Source: Pseudomonas sp. LBUM920
GTDB lineage: Bacteria; Pseudomonadota; Gammaproteobacteria; Pseudomonadales; Pseudomonadaceae
Direction: 5' to 3'
Length of the DNA: 64,000 nucleotides
NCBI RefSeq assembly: GCF_003852315.1
Contig: NZ_CP027762.1
Span: forward strand, 787,501-851,500
Translations under genes and position numbers: made by a program
The notes under the pieces: generated by a model
The model's input: only the letters and a program-made list of their open reading frames with translations
The model's database searches: none
Told to the model about the DNA's origin: nothing
Part shown: positions 1-9,830 of the stretch, in pieces
Layout of the letters: every line of letters begins with the position of its first letter
Position numbering within the stretch: position 1 is the first letter of the stretch

Positions 1-577
<577 letters not shown>

Positions 578-746
578 ATATAACACCCAAGCAATTTGCA
601 TGCTCTGCGCTGAAAAGCAAAGAGACCAGATTGCGGTGTGTGAAGACGAAATGAACCGAAAGTTCGAATCTCACAAACACCGAAAGCTATCACATACCCA
701 ATTTGCTGAAGCGAGGCCATCTGGTCACGACTCAGTACCCGAATTT
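578..746 (+). other. 23S-5S internal transcribed spacer
   Basis: Spacer between the 23S and 5S genes of the same operon. No tRNA is present. It should be transcribed and removed during rRNA processing. The open frames that cross it are not credible genes because they overlap rRNA. Confidence 0.85.
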
Positions 747-863
747 CTTGACGACCATAGAGCATTGGAACCACCTGATCCCATCCCGAACTCAGCAGTG
801 AAACGATGCATCGCCGATGGTAGTGTGGGGTTTCCCCATGTGAGAGTAGGTCATCGTCAAGAT
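747..863 (+). rRNA. rrf: 5S ribosomal RNA
   Basis: Typical gammaproteobacterial 5S gene: the ends CTTGACGACCA and GGTCATCGTCAAG pair to form helix I, and the internal CCATCCCGAACTCAG loop is present. Length is about 117-120 nt. Ends are estimated from the helix I pairing. Confidence 0.96.
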
Positions 864-873
864 TAAATTCCAG

Positions 874-911
874 AGCCCCTGTTTGCTAACGCAAACAGGG
901 GCTTTGTTTTG
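874..911 (+). terminator. rRNA operon terminator
   Basis: Perfect 13-bp stem AGCCCCTGTTTGC / GCAAACAGGGGCT with a four-base loop (TAAC), followed by TTGTTTT. It starts about 10 nt after 5S and is the intrinsic terminator of the rRNA operon. Confidence 0.95.
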
Positions 912-1221
912 GGCGGTCGAAAAGTGCAGGTATGAAGGCATCGCGATGCGCCAACGATAATGTGTGCTTTCCTGATAGGCCCAGCTCCCAAACTTCCCGC
1001 TACCTCCGGGCCATGGGCGCTAAATCCCGGCCGTACAAAAGCCCAACCCTCTCCCCGAAATCGCCAATATCAGCAAACGCTACGTCCTCCCATTATTGCG
1101 CCGCATGCCGCGACGGCCTGCTTGACCAGCGGTTGAATCCGTCCGACAAATTTGCACAGTTATTTCTGAACCAGACCATTAGAATAGGCACCTAACCTTT
1201 TTTAGAGTTCGAGCCCTAACT
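912..1221. other. intergenic region without a recognised gene
   Basis: About 310 bp between the rRNA terminator and the next operon. I see no convincing gene; an 87-codon frame here has low-complexity composition, no ribosome-binding site and no recognisable domain. The promoter of the downstream lipid-transport operon should lie near its right end, but I could not single it out. Confidence 0.5.
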
Positions 1222-1881
1222 ATGCCCGATCCGGTTGATACCCCAGCGGTGTCGGATTTACCCCTGGACGATCTGGTGGCATGCCATGAGTGCGACTTGC
1301 TGATGCGCAAGCCCACGCTCGCTCGAGGCGAAAAGGCTCAATGCGCACGCTGCGGTTACGAGCTCTATGCTCACCGCTACAATGTCGTTGAGCGCAGCCT
1401 CGCCTTGGTAATCGCCGCACTTTTGCTGTATATCCCCGCGAACTTTTTACCCATCATGCAGCTCAATCTACTCGGGCAGTCCTCAGAGGACACCGTTTGG
1501 AGCGGCGTTGTAGGTCTGTTCGATACCGGCATGCAGGGCGTCGCCGCAGTGGTGTTTCTGTGCAGCATGGGCATCCCATTGCTCAAATTGCTCTGCCAAT
1601 TGGCTGTGCTGCTGAGCATTCGCTGGAAGATCGGCCGCAGCTATGGGTTGTTGCTCTACCGCATTTACCATCACTTGAAAGACTGGGGAATGTTGGAGGT
1701 CTACCTGATGGGCGTGCTCGTGGCGATCGTCAAACTCGCCGACATGGCCTCCATCACGGTCGGCCTGGGGCTTATCTGTTTCGTCAGTCTATTAATGGTT
1801 CAGGTGCTGCTTGAGGTGGTGATGTCGCCCCACCAGATCTGGCAAGCGTTGTCAGGAGAGGATGATCATGCGGGCGATTGA
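1222..1881 (+). CDS. LetA/PqiA-family membrane protein, first half
   Basis: Inner-membrane protein of 219 aa from the PqiA/LetA (paraquat-inducible protein A) family. Two CxxC pairs at residues 21/24 and 41/44 form the zinc-ribbon typical of the family; about four hydrophobic segments follow. In E. coli LetA the zinc module plus membrane domain occurs twice in one chain of roughly 430 aa; here the two copies are separate genes, this one being the first. It overlaps the second by 14 nt and is followed by a six-MCE LetB-like protein. Inferred role: drives or gates lipid movement through the periplasm-spanning LetB-like tube. Sure of the family, not of the substrate. Confidence 0.85.
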   Translation: MPDPVDTPAVSDLPLDDLVACHECDLLMRKPTLARGEKAQCARCGYELYAHRYNVVERSLALVIAALLLYIPANFLPIMQLNLLGQSSEDTVWSGVVGLFDTGMQGVAAVVFLCSMGIPLLKLLCQLAVLLSIRWKIGRSYGLLLYRIYHHLKDWGMLEVYLMGVLVAIVKLADMASITVGLGLICFVSLLMVQVLLEVVMSPHQIWQALSGEDDHAGD

Positions 1882-2491
1882 TGCAGGCATTCTGATTTGT
1901 ACCGAATGCCATGAGCTGAACAAGCAAGAAGCCGACACCGATGAGCAGCTCTGCACCCGTTGCGGTGCGCTGGTCCACGCCCGTCGTCCCAATAGCCTTA
2001 CGCGTACCTGGGCGTTACTGATCACGGCGGCGATCCTGTATATCCCCGCCAACCTGTTACCAATCATGACCATCAACTCCCTTGGCCAGGGCGATCCAAG
2101 TACCATCATGGCCGGCGTGATCCAGTTGGTGCAGCACGGCATGTTCCCTATCGCTGCTGTGGTGTTTATTGCCAGTATTCTTGTACCGACATTCAAACTG
2201 GTGGGCATTGGCCTGCTGTTGTTCTCGGTGCAGCGTCGTCAGCCGCTGTCCGCGCAACAACGGATTATCATGTACCGCTTCATCGAATTCATTGGCCGCT
2301 GGTCCATGCTGGATATCTTCGTGATCGCCATCCTGGTAGCGGTTGTTAACTTTGGGCGACTTGCCAGTGTCGAGGCTAATCTCGGTGCTGCAGCGTTCGC
2401 CAGTGTGGTGATCTTGACGATGCTTGCCGCAGTAACTTTTGATCCCCGACTGATTTGGGACAACACGGAGTCGGACGACGACCATGAGTGA
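1868..2491 (+). CDS. LetA/PqiA-family membrane protein, second half
   Basis: Second PqiA/LetA-type protein, 207 aa. CxxC pairs at residues 11/14 and 29/32 give a zinc ribbon, followed by about four membrane segments and the family phrase LYIPANLLPIM, shared with its upstream neighbour. I use the ATG at 1868, not the in-frame ATG at 1862, because AGGAG at 1854-1858 lies a proper 9 nt before 1868 and only 3 nt before 1862. The stop overlaps the next gene's start by 8 nt (ATGAGTGA), so translation is probably coupled. With its neighbour it probably makes a split LetA. Confidence 0.85.
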   Translation: MRAIDAGILICTECHELNKQEADTDEQLCTRCGALVHARRPNSLTRTWALLITAAILYIPANLLPIMTINSLGQGDPSTIMAGVIQLVQHGMFPIAAVVFIASILVPTFKLVGIGLLLFSVQRRQPLSAQQRIIMYRFIEFIGRWSMLDIFVIAILVAVVNFGRLASVEANLGAAAFASVVILTMLAAVTFDPRLIWDNTESDDDHE

Positions 2492-4787
2492 TTTGCCAAA
2501 AGCTAAAACCCGCCCGGCCTCCAACTGGTCGGCCATTTGGGTGTTGCCCCTGATAGCCCTGATCATCGGTGGTTGGCTGGGATGGCGTGCCTATTCCCAA
2601 CAAGGCATCGAGATCCAGGTGCGCTTTGAAAGTGGCGAAGGCATCCAGGCCAACAAGACCGAAGTGGTCTACAAAGGCATGCCCGTGGGCAAGGTCAAGA
2701 CCCTGGCCCTGGACGACGAGGGCAACAATCGCGGGGTGATCGCCACCATCGAGATGAACAAGGATGTGGAGCAATACCTCAAGACCAACACCCGTTTCTG
2801 GCTGGTCAAACCCAGCGTCAGCCTCGCCGGTATCACCGGTCTGGAAACCCTGGTCTCGGGTAACTACATTGCGGCCAGCCCTGGCGACGGCGAGCCGTCG
2901 CGCAAATTCAAGGCCCTTTCCGAAGAGCCGCCTTTATCCGACGCCAAGCCCGGCTTGCACCTGACCATCAAGGCCGATCGCCTGGGCTCGCTCAACCGTG
3001 GCAGCCCGGTGTTCTACAAGCAGATTCAGGTTGGCCAGGTCAAAAGCTACCTGCTGTCCGAAGACCAGAGTACGGTCGAGATCAAGGTCTACATCGAGCC
3101 CACTTACGCCAGCCTGGTGCGCAAACATACGCGCTTTTGGAACGCCAGCGGCATCAGCATCGACGCCAATCTCTCCGGCGTGAAGGTGCGCAGCGAGTCG
3201 CTCTCGAGCATCGTTGCCGGCGGCATCGCTTTCGCTACACCCGAGAACCGCAAGGACAGCCCTCCCACCGATCCAAGCCTGCCGTTTCGCTTGTACGAAG
3301 ACTTCGACGCAGCGGCGGCCGGTCTCAAGGTCAAGGTCAAACTCACCGACTTCGAAGGCCTGCAGGCCGGGCGCACACCGGTCATGTACAAAGGTATTCA
3401 GGTCGGTAGCCTGAAGACCCTGAAGATTGACCCTGACCTGTCCAGCGCCAATGCCGAGCTCACCCTCGACCCGCTTGCCGAAGACTACCTGGTGCAAGAC
3501 ACCCAGTTCTGGGTGGTCAAACCGTCCATCTCGCTTGCCGGTATCACCGGCCTGGAAGCGCTGGTCAAAGGTAACTACATCGCCATTCGCCCTGGCGACA
3601 AGGGCAGTGCGCCGCAGCGCGAATTCGTCGCTCGGGCCAAGGCACCACCATTGGACCTGCGTTCCCCCGGCCTGCACATGGTGTTGTTCACCGACAGCCT
3701 AGGCTCGCTGGATGTCGGCAGCCCGATCCTCTACAAACAGGTCAAGGTGGGTTCGGTACAGAGCTACCAGTTCTCGCGCAAGAACAAGCAATTGGTGATC
3801 GGTGTCCACATCGAGAAGGAATACGAAAACCTGGTCAACGGTTCGACGCGCTTCTGGAATGCCAGCGGCGTCACGCTGACAGGCGGACTCACCGGGGGCA
3901 TCCAGGTCAAGAGTGAATCCCTGGCCAGCTTGATGGCCGGCGGTATTGCCTTCGAAACCCCGGAACCGAACGTGCCGCTGAAAAAACGTATCCCGCGTTT
4001 CCGTCTGTTTGCCGATCGCGAGGCCGCCAATCAACACGGTACGCTGGTGACCATCAAGGTCGATCGTGCCGACGGCCTGCGCCCCGGCACCGCGGTACGC
4101 TTCAAAGGCCTGGACGTGGGCAAGATTGAAAGCGTCGACCTCAGTGCCGACATGCAGTCGGTGTTGCTCAGCGCGCGCATCACCCAAGTGGCGGATCGGA
4201 TCGCCCGCGCCGGCAGCCAGTTCTGGGTGGTCAAGCCTGAGTTGGGCCTGATGAAAACCTCGAACCTGGAAACCCTGGTCACGGGCCAATACATCGAGGT
4301 GCAGCCATCTGCGAAAAACGCCGGCCCACAAAAGAGCTTCGTCGCGTTGGACAAGCCACCGGAGGCGGCCCGTCAGGAGGAAGGCCTGAGCCTGGTACTC
4401 AGCGCCGCACGCCGTGGCTCGTTGAAGGAAGGCGTGCCGGTCACCTACCGTGAGGTCACCGTCGGCAAAGTCACAGGCTACGAGCTGGGTCAAACCGCCG
4501 ACCGCGTGCTGATCCATATCTTGATCGAGCCCAAGTACGCGCCACTGGTGCGCAGTGGCAGCCGCTTCTGGAACACCAGCGGTTTCGGTCTCGACTTCGG
4601 CTTGTTCAAAGGCGCGACAGTGCGCACTGAATCCCTCGAGACACTGGTCGCCGGCGGTATTGCCTTCGCCACGCCAGACGGCGAGCGCATGGGCAATGCT
4701 GCCCGGCCGCAGCAGACCTTCCCGCTGTTCGACAAGTTTGAAGATGAATGGCTGACGTGGGCACCTAAGATTTCGCTCGGCAAGTAA
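2484..4787 (+). CDS. LetB/PqiB-like intermembrane lipid transport protein, six MCE domains
   Basis: 767 aa: a short cytoplasmic start, one N-terminal membrane anchor (WSAIWVLPLIALIIGGWLGW, about residues 14-33), then MCE (mammalian cell entry/MlaD) domains. I count six units, recognisable from the repeated pattern G-x-x-V-x-[YF]-[KR]-G/Q/E...VG at positions starting near residues 45, 160, 275, 395, 515 and 635. PqiB of E. coli has three MCE domains and LetB seven, so this protein is nearer LetB in length. Family members form hexameric tubes that conduct phospholipid between the inner and outer membranes. No PqiC-like lipoprotein gene follows. The two genes upstream encode the LetA-like membrane partner. 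Confidence 0.88.
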   Translation: MSDLPKAKTRPASNWSAIWVLPLIALIIGGWLGWRAYSQQGIEIQVRFESGEGIQANKTEVVYKGMPVGKVKTLALDDEGNNRGVIATIEMNKDVEQYLKTNTRFWLVKPSVSLAGITGLETLVSGNYIAASPGDGEPSRKFKALSEEPPLSDAKPGLHLTIKADRLGSLNRGSPVFYKQIQVGQVKSYLLSEDQSTVEIKVYIEPTYASLVRKHTRFWNASGISIDANLSGVKVRSESLSSIVAGGIAFATPENRKDSPPTDPSLPFRLYEDFDAAAAGLKVKVKLTDFEGLQAGRTPVMYKGIQVGSLKTLKIDPDLSSANAELTLDPLAEDYLVQDTQFWVVKPSISLAGITGLEALVKGNYIAIRPGDKGSAPQREFVARAKAPPLDLRSPGLHMVLFTDSLGSLDVGSPILYKQVKVGSVQSYQFSRKNKQLVIGVHIEKEYENLVNGSTRFWNASGVTLTGGLTGGIQVKSESLASLMAGGIAFETPEPNVPLKKRIPRFRLFADREAANQHGTLVTIKVDRADGLRPGTAVRFKGLDVGKIESVDLSADMQSVLLSARITQVADRIARAGSQFWVVKPELGLMKTSNLETLVTGQYIEVQPSAKNAGPQKSFVALDKPPEAARQEEGLSLVLSAARRGSLKEGVPVTYREVTVGKVTGYELGQTADRVLIHILIEPKYAPLVRSGSRFWNTSGFGLDFGLFKGATVRTESLETLVAGGIAFATPDGERMGNAARPQQTFPLFDKFEDEWLTWAPKISLGK

Positions 4788-4796
4788 ACCGAGGCG

Positions 4797-4891
4797 CGGC
4801 CATCGCGGGCAAGCCCGGCTCCCACATTCAAGCGCATTTATCCTGTAGAAATGCGGTCACCTGTGGCAGCGGGATTGCCCGCGAAGAGGCC
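4797..4891. repeat. REP pair (REPIN)
   Basis: Two inverted REP-like arms, about 4797-4826 and 4862-4891, each with the Pseudomonas REP core GCGGGCAAGCCCG or its degenerate complement, separated by about 35 bp. Sits after the LetB-like gene. Confidence 0.8.
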
Positions 4892-4904
4892 ATAACCGGC
4901 GAAA

Positions 4905-4940
4905 AAAAAGGCCCCTGGGTGCTCACCCAGGGGCCTTTTT
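4905..4940. terminator. bidirectional terminator
   Basis: Stem AAGGCCCCTGGGT / ACCCAGGGGCCTT with loop GCTC, A-run on the left and T-run on the right. It can end both the rightward lipid-transport operon and the leftward mks operon. Confidence 0.93.
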
Positions 4941-4959
4941 TGCATTTCAGCTCAGTGGC

Positions 4960-7800
4960 TCAAACCTCATCCAGCTCCGGCTCATCCGCCTGCACATTCA
5001 CGGTCGCCTTTACCGCATCGTGACGACGGATGTACTTCCAGTCCGCCTCATCAATGTAGATGCCGTTCGGCCCGCTGCCACCTTCCAGGTCGATCGCCAC
5101 CTGGGCGGACACCTGCGGCTTCACACTGGCCAGAATCGGCACAAAACCCAGCTGCAAACTGGTTTCCAGCAGCGCCGCCTGGTTCTTCTCATCGATGTCC
5201 GCTGCCTCATCGAGGTAGTACGGCAAACGCACGCGCCCGGCCTGATCACGGTCCATCAAGTGCAGCAACAAGTACATGTTGGTCAGCGCCTTGATGGTCA
5301 TGGTGGTGCCGTTGGATGCCGCGCCGTCGATGTCGGTGTGAATCACCGGCTGGCCATGCACCTTGGTGATCTCGAACGCCAGCTCGAACAGGTCCTTGAG
5401 GCCCAACTGGTTATGGTTGGCGGCCACAAGGCGGGCCAGGTATTCCTTGGCCTCTTCGTTCTTGTTGTCCTGCTCGGCGCTCTGGCTGAGGTCAAACACC
5501 GACAACGTCTCGCCTTCTTCATACTGACCGGCACTGTGGATGATCTGGTCGATATGCTTGAGGGCTTCCTTGTTCGGCGCCAGCACAATGCGGAAGCTTT
5601 GCAGGTTGGACACCTGGCGCTTGTTGATCTCGCGGTTGAACAAGGCCAACTGGTGTTCCAGGCTGTCGTAGTCGCTGCGGATATTGCGCAGGGTGCGCGC
5701 AATATCGGTGACGGCTGCACGGCGCGCCTTGCCCAAGGTCAGGGCTTCGTCAGTGCGGTGCGCATACGCGTTGATCAGCAGTTGCAGGCGACGTTCAACG
5801 TCATCCTCGCTGTCAAACTTGGCCACGCCTTTAAGGCGAACCTGCGCATACAAGGCTTCGATCTGGCCGTCGGCGCGCAGCAAACCCTGCCAGCTGTCCT
5901 GATAGTCATTGAGCAGCGGCAGCAGGTTATCCATGGAGTCATCGACCGGGTCCATGAACGGCGTGCCGAACGGCAAGTCTGCCGGTAGCAGCTGGCGACG
6001 GCGCAACGCGTCATCCAGGGTGCGTTGCTTGGCTTCCATATCGCCAATCTGGCGCCCAACCAATTGCAGCTTGGCCGACAGCTGCTGCACGCGTTCGGTG
6101 AAGGCGTCGCTGGAGCGCTTCAACTCATCCTGGGCGGCTTCCATTTGCGCCAGGTTTTCCAGCTTCTCGCCTTCTTCAGCGCTCAGGGTCTGGGCGCGAC
6201 GGAAGTCCTCCAACGCTTTCTGCGCATCCAGCACTTGCTGGTACAGCGCTTCAGTCTGGGTCTTGCTGGCTGCGCGGTCGGAGGCTACGGCCTGCTGGGT
6301 CTTGAGTTGCTTGAGTTCTTTTTCCAGGCGCTCTTTCTGGTCGCGCAACGCCGCGCGGTCCGCCAGGGCCTGCAACGCCGGTGGCTCAATGTGCGAGATG
6401 TCGATGGACAGCCCCGGCACTTCGAAACGCTCGCCTTTGAAGCCGTCGAGGATCTGCTCCAGGGATTTGACCCACTGGCCGTCCTCATCCAGCGTAATGC
6501 CGTGCTCGCCCAATGGCAGGCTGAACAACGAGCTGTTGAACAGGCGCATCAGACGCTCGACATCCTGCTGCGAAAACTCTTCGCGCAGTTTGGCGTAGCT
6601 GTTGTTGTCCGCGTGGTCGAGCTGCTGCTTGACCGACTTCAAGCGTTTTTCCAGATCGCGCAAGCGCTCGTCCAAATCCTCGGCGCTGAACTGCCGCGAC
6701 TGCGCCAGGGCGCCCGCCAATTCATCGTGAGCATCCTTGGCCGCCAGCAGCTGCTGCTCCAGCACCTTGACGTCATCCACCAGGGCGAAGCGATGCTTGA
6801 GCACCGACAGCTCGCCCAGCCAACGCTGAATGCCGCTGATTTCCCGCTCCAGACGCATCAGCTCCTGGGTGCCACCGCGCTGATCGTTTTGCAGCGCGTC
6901 CTGCTCATTGCGGTAATGCTCGGCCTGGATCGTCAGCTCTTCCTTGCGCGCGCTGGCGTAGTCCGACCAGGTGCCCAGCAACGAATCCAGCAAGGGCGAC
7001 AGGCGATGCAGTTTGCCGCGCAGAACATCGCGCTGCCGAACGCCATTGGCCAACGCCTCAACCAACGGGCCGGCAGCCACCAGCGAGTTGTAATCCTGCT
7101 CCATGCGTCGTACATCACGGAACGCTTCTTCGCACGCCGCGATGTAGTCCACGCTGCCGGAACGCAGGCTGTGTTCAAAGGCATCCAGGAACAATTGCTT
7201 GAGCTTGGCCGCGGTGATTTCGCGCATGTGCAGCAGGTTGATAAACAGCGCGCGGAAGGTTTTCAGGCTCTGCTCGCTGGTGGAGCGCAGCGGAATCAGG
7301 GTCAGGTCCAGCGGGATCGAAGTGTGGCCGCCCACCAGCAAACGGCGCAGTTCGTCCGGCTTGAGCTCGTAGGCTTTCAGGCCTTCGCGCTCAAGGTTGG
7401 TGAACAGCTCTTTCTGACGCAGGCAAGTGTCGTTTTTCTGGTAATGCGCCAGGTCCAGCTTGCCGGCATAGGCAAAGAACTGGTGCCCGAAACCACCGCC
7501 CGGGCCACGCCCGACCACGCCGATCACGTGCGGGCCGTGGGGCAGCGAGACTTCCACGAGGATGTAGCTGGTGTCGGTGGCAAAGTAGAAGCGCCGCGAT
7601 TGCTCCAGGGTGTACTTGCCGAAACTCATGTCCGACATGCGCGCCAGAATCGGGAACTGCAGGGCGTTGATCGAGGCGGATTTACCCAGGTTGTTCGCGC
7701 CGTACACCGACAACGGTTCTTCCAGCGGGAACAGGCCCAAACTGTAACCGGCGGTGTTCAATAGGGCGAAGCGGCGGATGCCGTAGCGTTCCTTGCTCAT
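4960..7800 (-). CDS. mksB: condensin subunit MksB (SMC-like ATPase)
   Basis: 946 aa, the length of Pseudomonas MksB. An N-terminal ATPase part has the Walker A motif GANNLGKS at residues 34-41; a long heptad-rich coiled coil covers the middle; the C-terminal part has the Walker B-like YYLDEAADID. MksB is a distant MukB relative that with MksE and MksF organises the chromosome in pseudomonads. The start overlaps the mksE stop by 4 nt (ATGA), so the three genes form one coupled operon mksF-mksE-mksB. No nuclease gene (MksG/JetD, the fourth subunit of plasmid-cutting Wadjet systems) is next to it, so chromosome segregation, not plasmid defence, is the better guess. Confidence 0.92.
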   Translation of the reverse strand: MSKERYGIRRFALLNTAGYSLGLFPLEEPLSVYGANNLGKSASINALQFPILARMSDMSFGKYTLEQSRRFYFATDTSYILVEVSLPHGPHVIGVVGRGPGGGFGHQFFAYAGKLDLAHYQKNDTCLRQKELFTNLEREGLKAYELKPDELRRLLVGGHTSIPLDLTLIPLRSTSEQSLKTFRALFINLLHMREITAAKLKQLFLDAFEHSLRSGSVDYIAACEEAFRDVRRMEQDYNSLVAAGPLVEALANGVRQRDVLRGKLHRLSPLLDSLLGTWSDYASARKEELTIQAEHYRNEQDALQNDQRGGTQELMRLEREISGIQRWLGELSVLKHRFALVDDVKVLEQQLLAAKDAHDELAGALAQSRQFSAEDLDERLRDLEKRLKSVKQQLDHADNNSYAKLREEFSQQDVERLMRLFNSSLFSLPLGEHGITLDEDGQWVKSLEQILDGFKGERFEVPGLSIDISHIEPPALQALADRAALRDQKERLEKELKQLKTQQAVASDRAASKTQTEALYQQVLDAQKALEDFRRAQTLSAEEGEKLENLAQMEAAQDELKRSSDAFTERVQQLSAKLQLVGRQIGDMEAKQRTLDDALRRRQLLPADLPFGTPFMDPVDDSMDNLLPLLNDYQDSWQGLLRADGQIEALYAQVRLKGVAKFDSEDDVERRLQLLINAYAHRTDEALTLGKARRAAVTDIARTLRNIRSDYDSLEHQLALFNREINKRQVSNLQSFRIVLAPNKEALKHIDQIIHSAGQYEEGETLSVFDLSQSAEQDNKNEEAKEYLARLVAANHNQLGLKDLFELAFEITKVHGQPVIHTDIDGAASNGTTMTIKALTNMYLLLHLMDRDQAGRVRLPYYLDEAADIDEKNQAALLETSLQLGFVPILASVKPQVSAQVAIDLEGGSGPNGIYIDEADWKYIRRHDAVKATVNVQADEPELDEV

Positions 7801-8504
7801 GCGTCGGTCTCCTGTTCTTCGGCAATGGCGCGGGCCAGGGCGTCTTCTTCGCTTTCTTCGTCAAAGTCGCTCAAGTCCAGCGGGTCGTCGGTCTTGAGCA
7901 GTTTTTCATCGCTGTCTTCGTCGATGATCACCGGCGCCGGCAAAGGCAGCACGCTGTGCACACTGGCGGCGAGGTCGCGGTCCTGCTGCACCGACAGGCA
8001 CACGTCGAGGAAACGGTGCATCGGCGGCAGGAAGCGATACACGCCGTTGTCTTCGCTGGCAAAACCCAGCTGGGTCATGCGGCGCATGATTTTTTCTTCA
8101 AGTTCTTCCTGGGTCTGCACTTCGGCCTGGATAAACAGATCGCGGTACTTCTCCAGCAACGACGGCAATTCGTCGCGGCCCAGGCTGCCGCCGTCGAGCA
8201 CGGCGATCGGGTCGCGGCCCTGGTCGGCCAGGTGCTCGACAAGGATGAAGGTGAACAGCGCCAGGCGTTGGGCAGTCTTGTTCACTTGCGCGCTGGCAAT
8301 CGCCGAGTCCGGCACAAAGTAATAGAAGCCGCGTGTATCGCACACCAGCTCAAAGCCCAGCGCCTTGAACAGCGTGCGGTACTGGTCCTGGAAGTTCGAC
8401 AGTTGCGCGTACAGCTCCGGGTCGCGGCGGCTGACGTGGTAACCCTTGAACAGCTCGCGAAAGATCGGCGCCAGCTGGGACAGTTCGGATAGATCAAGAT
8501 GCAT
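7797..8504 (-). CDS. mksE: condensin subunit MksE
   Basis: 235 aa, MukE-like accessory subunit that binds the kleisin MksF. The frame is open further upstream, but the start is placed at the ATG giving MHLDLSELSQL, 11 nt before the end of mksF; the upstream part has the low-complexity look of a shadow frame. The C-terminal 50 residues are strongly acidic (runs of D and E), probably disordered. Identity rests on position between the kleisin and the SMC gene and on winged-helix-like content; no signature motif. Confidence 0.87.
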   Translation of the reverse strand: MHLDLSELSQLAPIFRELFKGYHVSRRDPELYAQLSNFQDQYRTLFKALGFELVCDTRGFYYFVPDSAIASAQVNKTAQRLALFTFILVEHLADQGRDPIAVLDGGSLGRDELPSLLEKYRDLFIQAEVQTQEELEEKIMRRMTQLGFASEDNGVYRFLPPMHRFLDVCLSVQQDRDLAASVHSVLPLPAPVIIDEDSDEKLLKTDDPLDLSDFDEESEEDALARAIAEEQETDA

Positions 8505-9771
8505 GAGGTGTACTCGCAGAATGCTCGGCGGCATCGGTGCCGGCCGGGAGCAGGGCGAAGGAGCGCAGGCTGACCTGGTGCTCGTGTGTGTGGTAGTCGC
8601 GGCGTTCCAGGCGTTCGCGCTTGAAGCGTTTTTCACGCGAGAGCCGCGAGAACCAGTACAACAATTCGTCGGTGGCGCCGTCCGGTTCCTGCTCCAGCAG
8701 CCAGGTCATCAGGTCTGGCATCGGCAGCGCGTCTTCGCAGCGCTCGAGCATTTCCTTGACCGTGCGCGGTGCACGCTGGGCGTCGCCCTTGTGGGATTTG
8801 TGCGCCTTGGGGAAACGCGCCGGTTTCGGCTCGAAATTCGCCAGCGCGTACACATAGGCCTCGACCTGGCTGGCACTGCCGAGAAAGGTGCTTTGCGGTC
8901 GCGTGAACATCGGCATCGCCGCTTGCGGCACGGCGTCCAGACCTTTACGGCGGATGGCCGACAAGGCCAGCGCGGCGCCACGGGTCACGGCGTTGTGCCG
9001 GCGTGCTTCTTCACGCAACGGCAGCAGCAGTTCGCGCGCATGACGCAAGGTCAACTGGGCGCTGGTCTGCATTTCGAGGATGCGCGCGTGGGTGCGCAGC
9101 AGCATGTCGTCATCGACCAGGTGGCCGAGGCGTTGTTGCTCGGTGAGCATGCGCAACAGCACGTTTTCGACCTTGCGCACGCCTTGTTCAAAGGCGCCGT
9201 CGGCGTTCACCAGCTGGATCATCGGCTCGACGTATTCGTCCCAGGTCGCCAGCACTTCGGCATACCGCTGGCGCAACGGAATCTGCCGGTCGCTGGTCTT
9301 GGCGCGGTCGGCCACGGCCGCGAGGGCTTGCTCGTCGTTGGCGAGTTTTTTCAATACATCGCGTACGCGCATGTCCAGCAGGCGCAGTTGGCGGGCCAGG
9401 TCGTGGCCATCCCGGATGTCGAAGGCGTCCTGAATGTAGCCGGCCAGGCGCTCGAGGTGGCGCAGGTAGGCTTCAATTTCCAGGCACAGGCCAAGCCGGT
9501 GCTCCTTGCGAAGATAGGCCAGGAAGTCGTGGATCTGTGCGTTGAGCTCGAAACGGTTCGGGCTCTTGGCGACAGGCACCAGGATATCCAGGCGAATCCA
9601 CACGTCCAGCAGGCTGGTGATGTCCTGGGGCGTGCTGTCCAGTTGTTGGGCGGCCAGTTGCGCGCGCAGTTCGCCAAGGCTCAAGGTGCCTTGGTCGAAG
9701 TGTTCGCACAGTGGCTCAAGTAAGGCCCAGTGTTCGGCGAGGGCGCGCAGGACGCGCTTGGGTTCGATCAT
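8494..9771 (-). CDS. mksF: condensin kleisin subunit MksF
   Basis: 425 aa, MukF-like kleisin, first gene of the mksFEB operon. The N-terminal region (about 1-110) looks like a winged helix, followed by helical segments expected to bridge the two MksB heads. It ends within the start region of mksE. Divergent from holD, with a 148-bp gap that contains two DnaA boxes (see separate entry). Identification is from order, length and the partner genes; kleisins are poorly conserved in sequence. Confidence 0.87.
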   Translation of the reverse strand: MIEPKRVLRALAEHWALLEPLCEHFDQGTLSLGELRAQLAAQQLDSTPQDITSLLDVWIRLDILVPVAKSPNRFELNAQIHDFLAYLRKEHRLGLCLEIEAYLRHLERLAGYIQDAFDIRDGHDLARQLRLLDMRVRDVLKKLANDEQALAAVADRAKTSDRQIPLRQRYAEVLATWDEYVEPMIQLVNADGAFEQGVRKVENVLLRMLTEQQRLGHLVDDDMLLRTHARILEMQTSAQLTLRHARELLLPLREEARRHNAVTRGAALALSAIRRKGLDAVPQAAMPMFTRPQSTFLGSASQVEAYVYALANFEPKPARFPKAHKSHKGDAQRAPRTVKEMLERCEDALPMPDLMTWLLEQEPDGATDELLYWFSRLSREKRFKRERLERRDYHTHEHQVSLRSFALLPAGTDAAEHSASTPHAS

Positions 9772-9830
9772 GGGAATGGCCGGCTGGTTGGCGATTAAAA
9801 GTCGCGATTGTACTGCATCAGGCGCGGGAT

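Noticed and set aside
932..1195. 87-codon frame after the rRNA terminator
   Set aside because: No ribosome-binding site, no recognisable domain, composition unlike a gene.
6025..7764. Long 579-codon frame antisense to mksB
   Set aside because: Shadow frame of a GC-rich gene; the minus-strand protein has ATPase motifs and family length.
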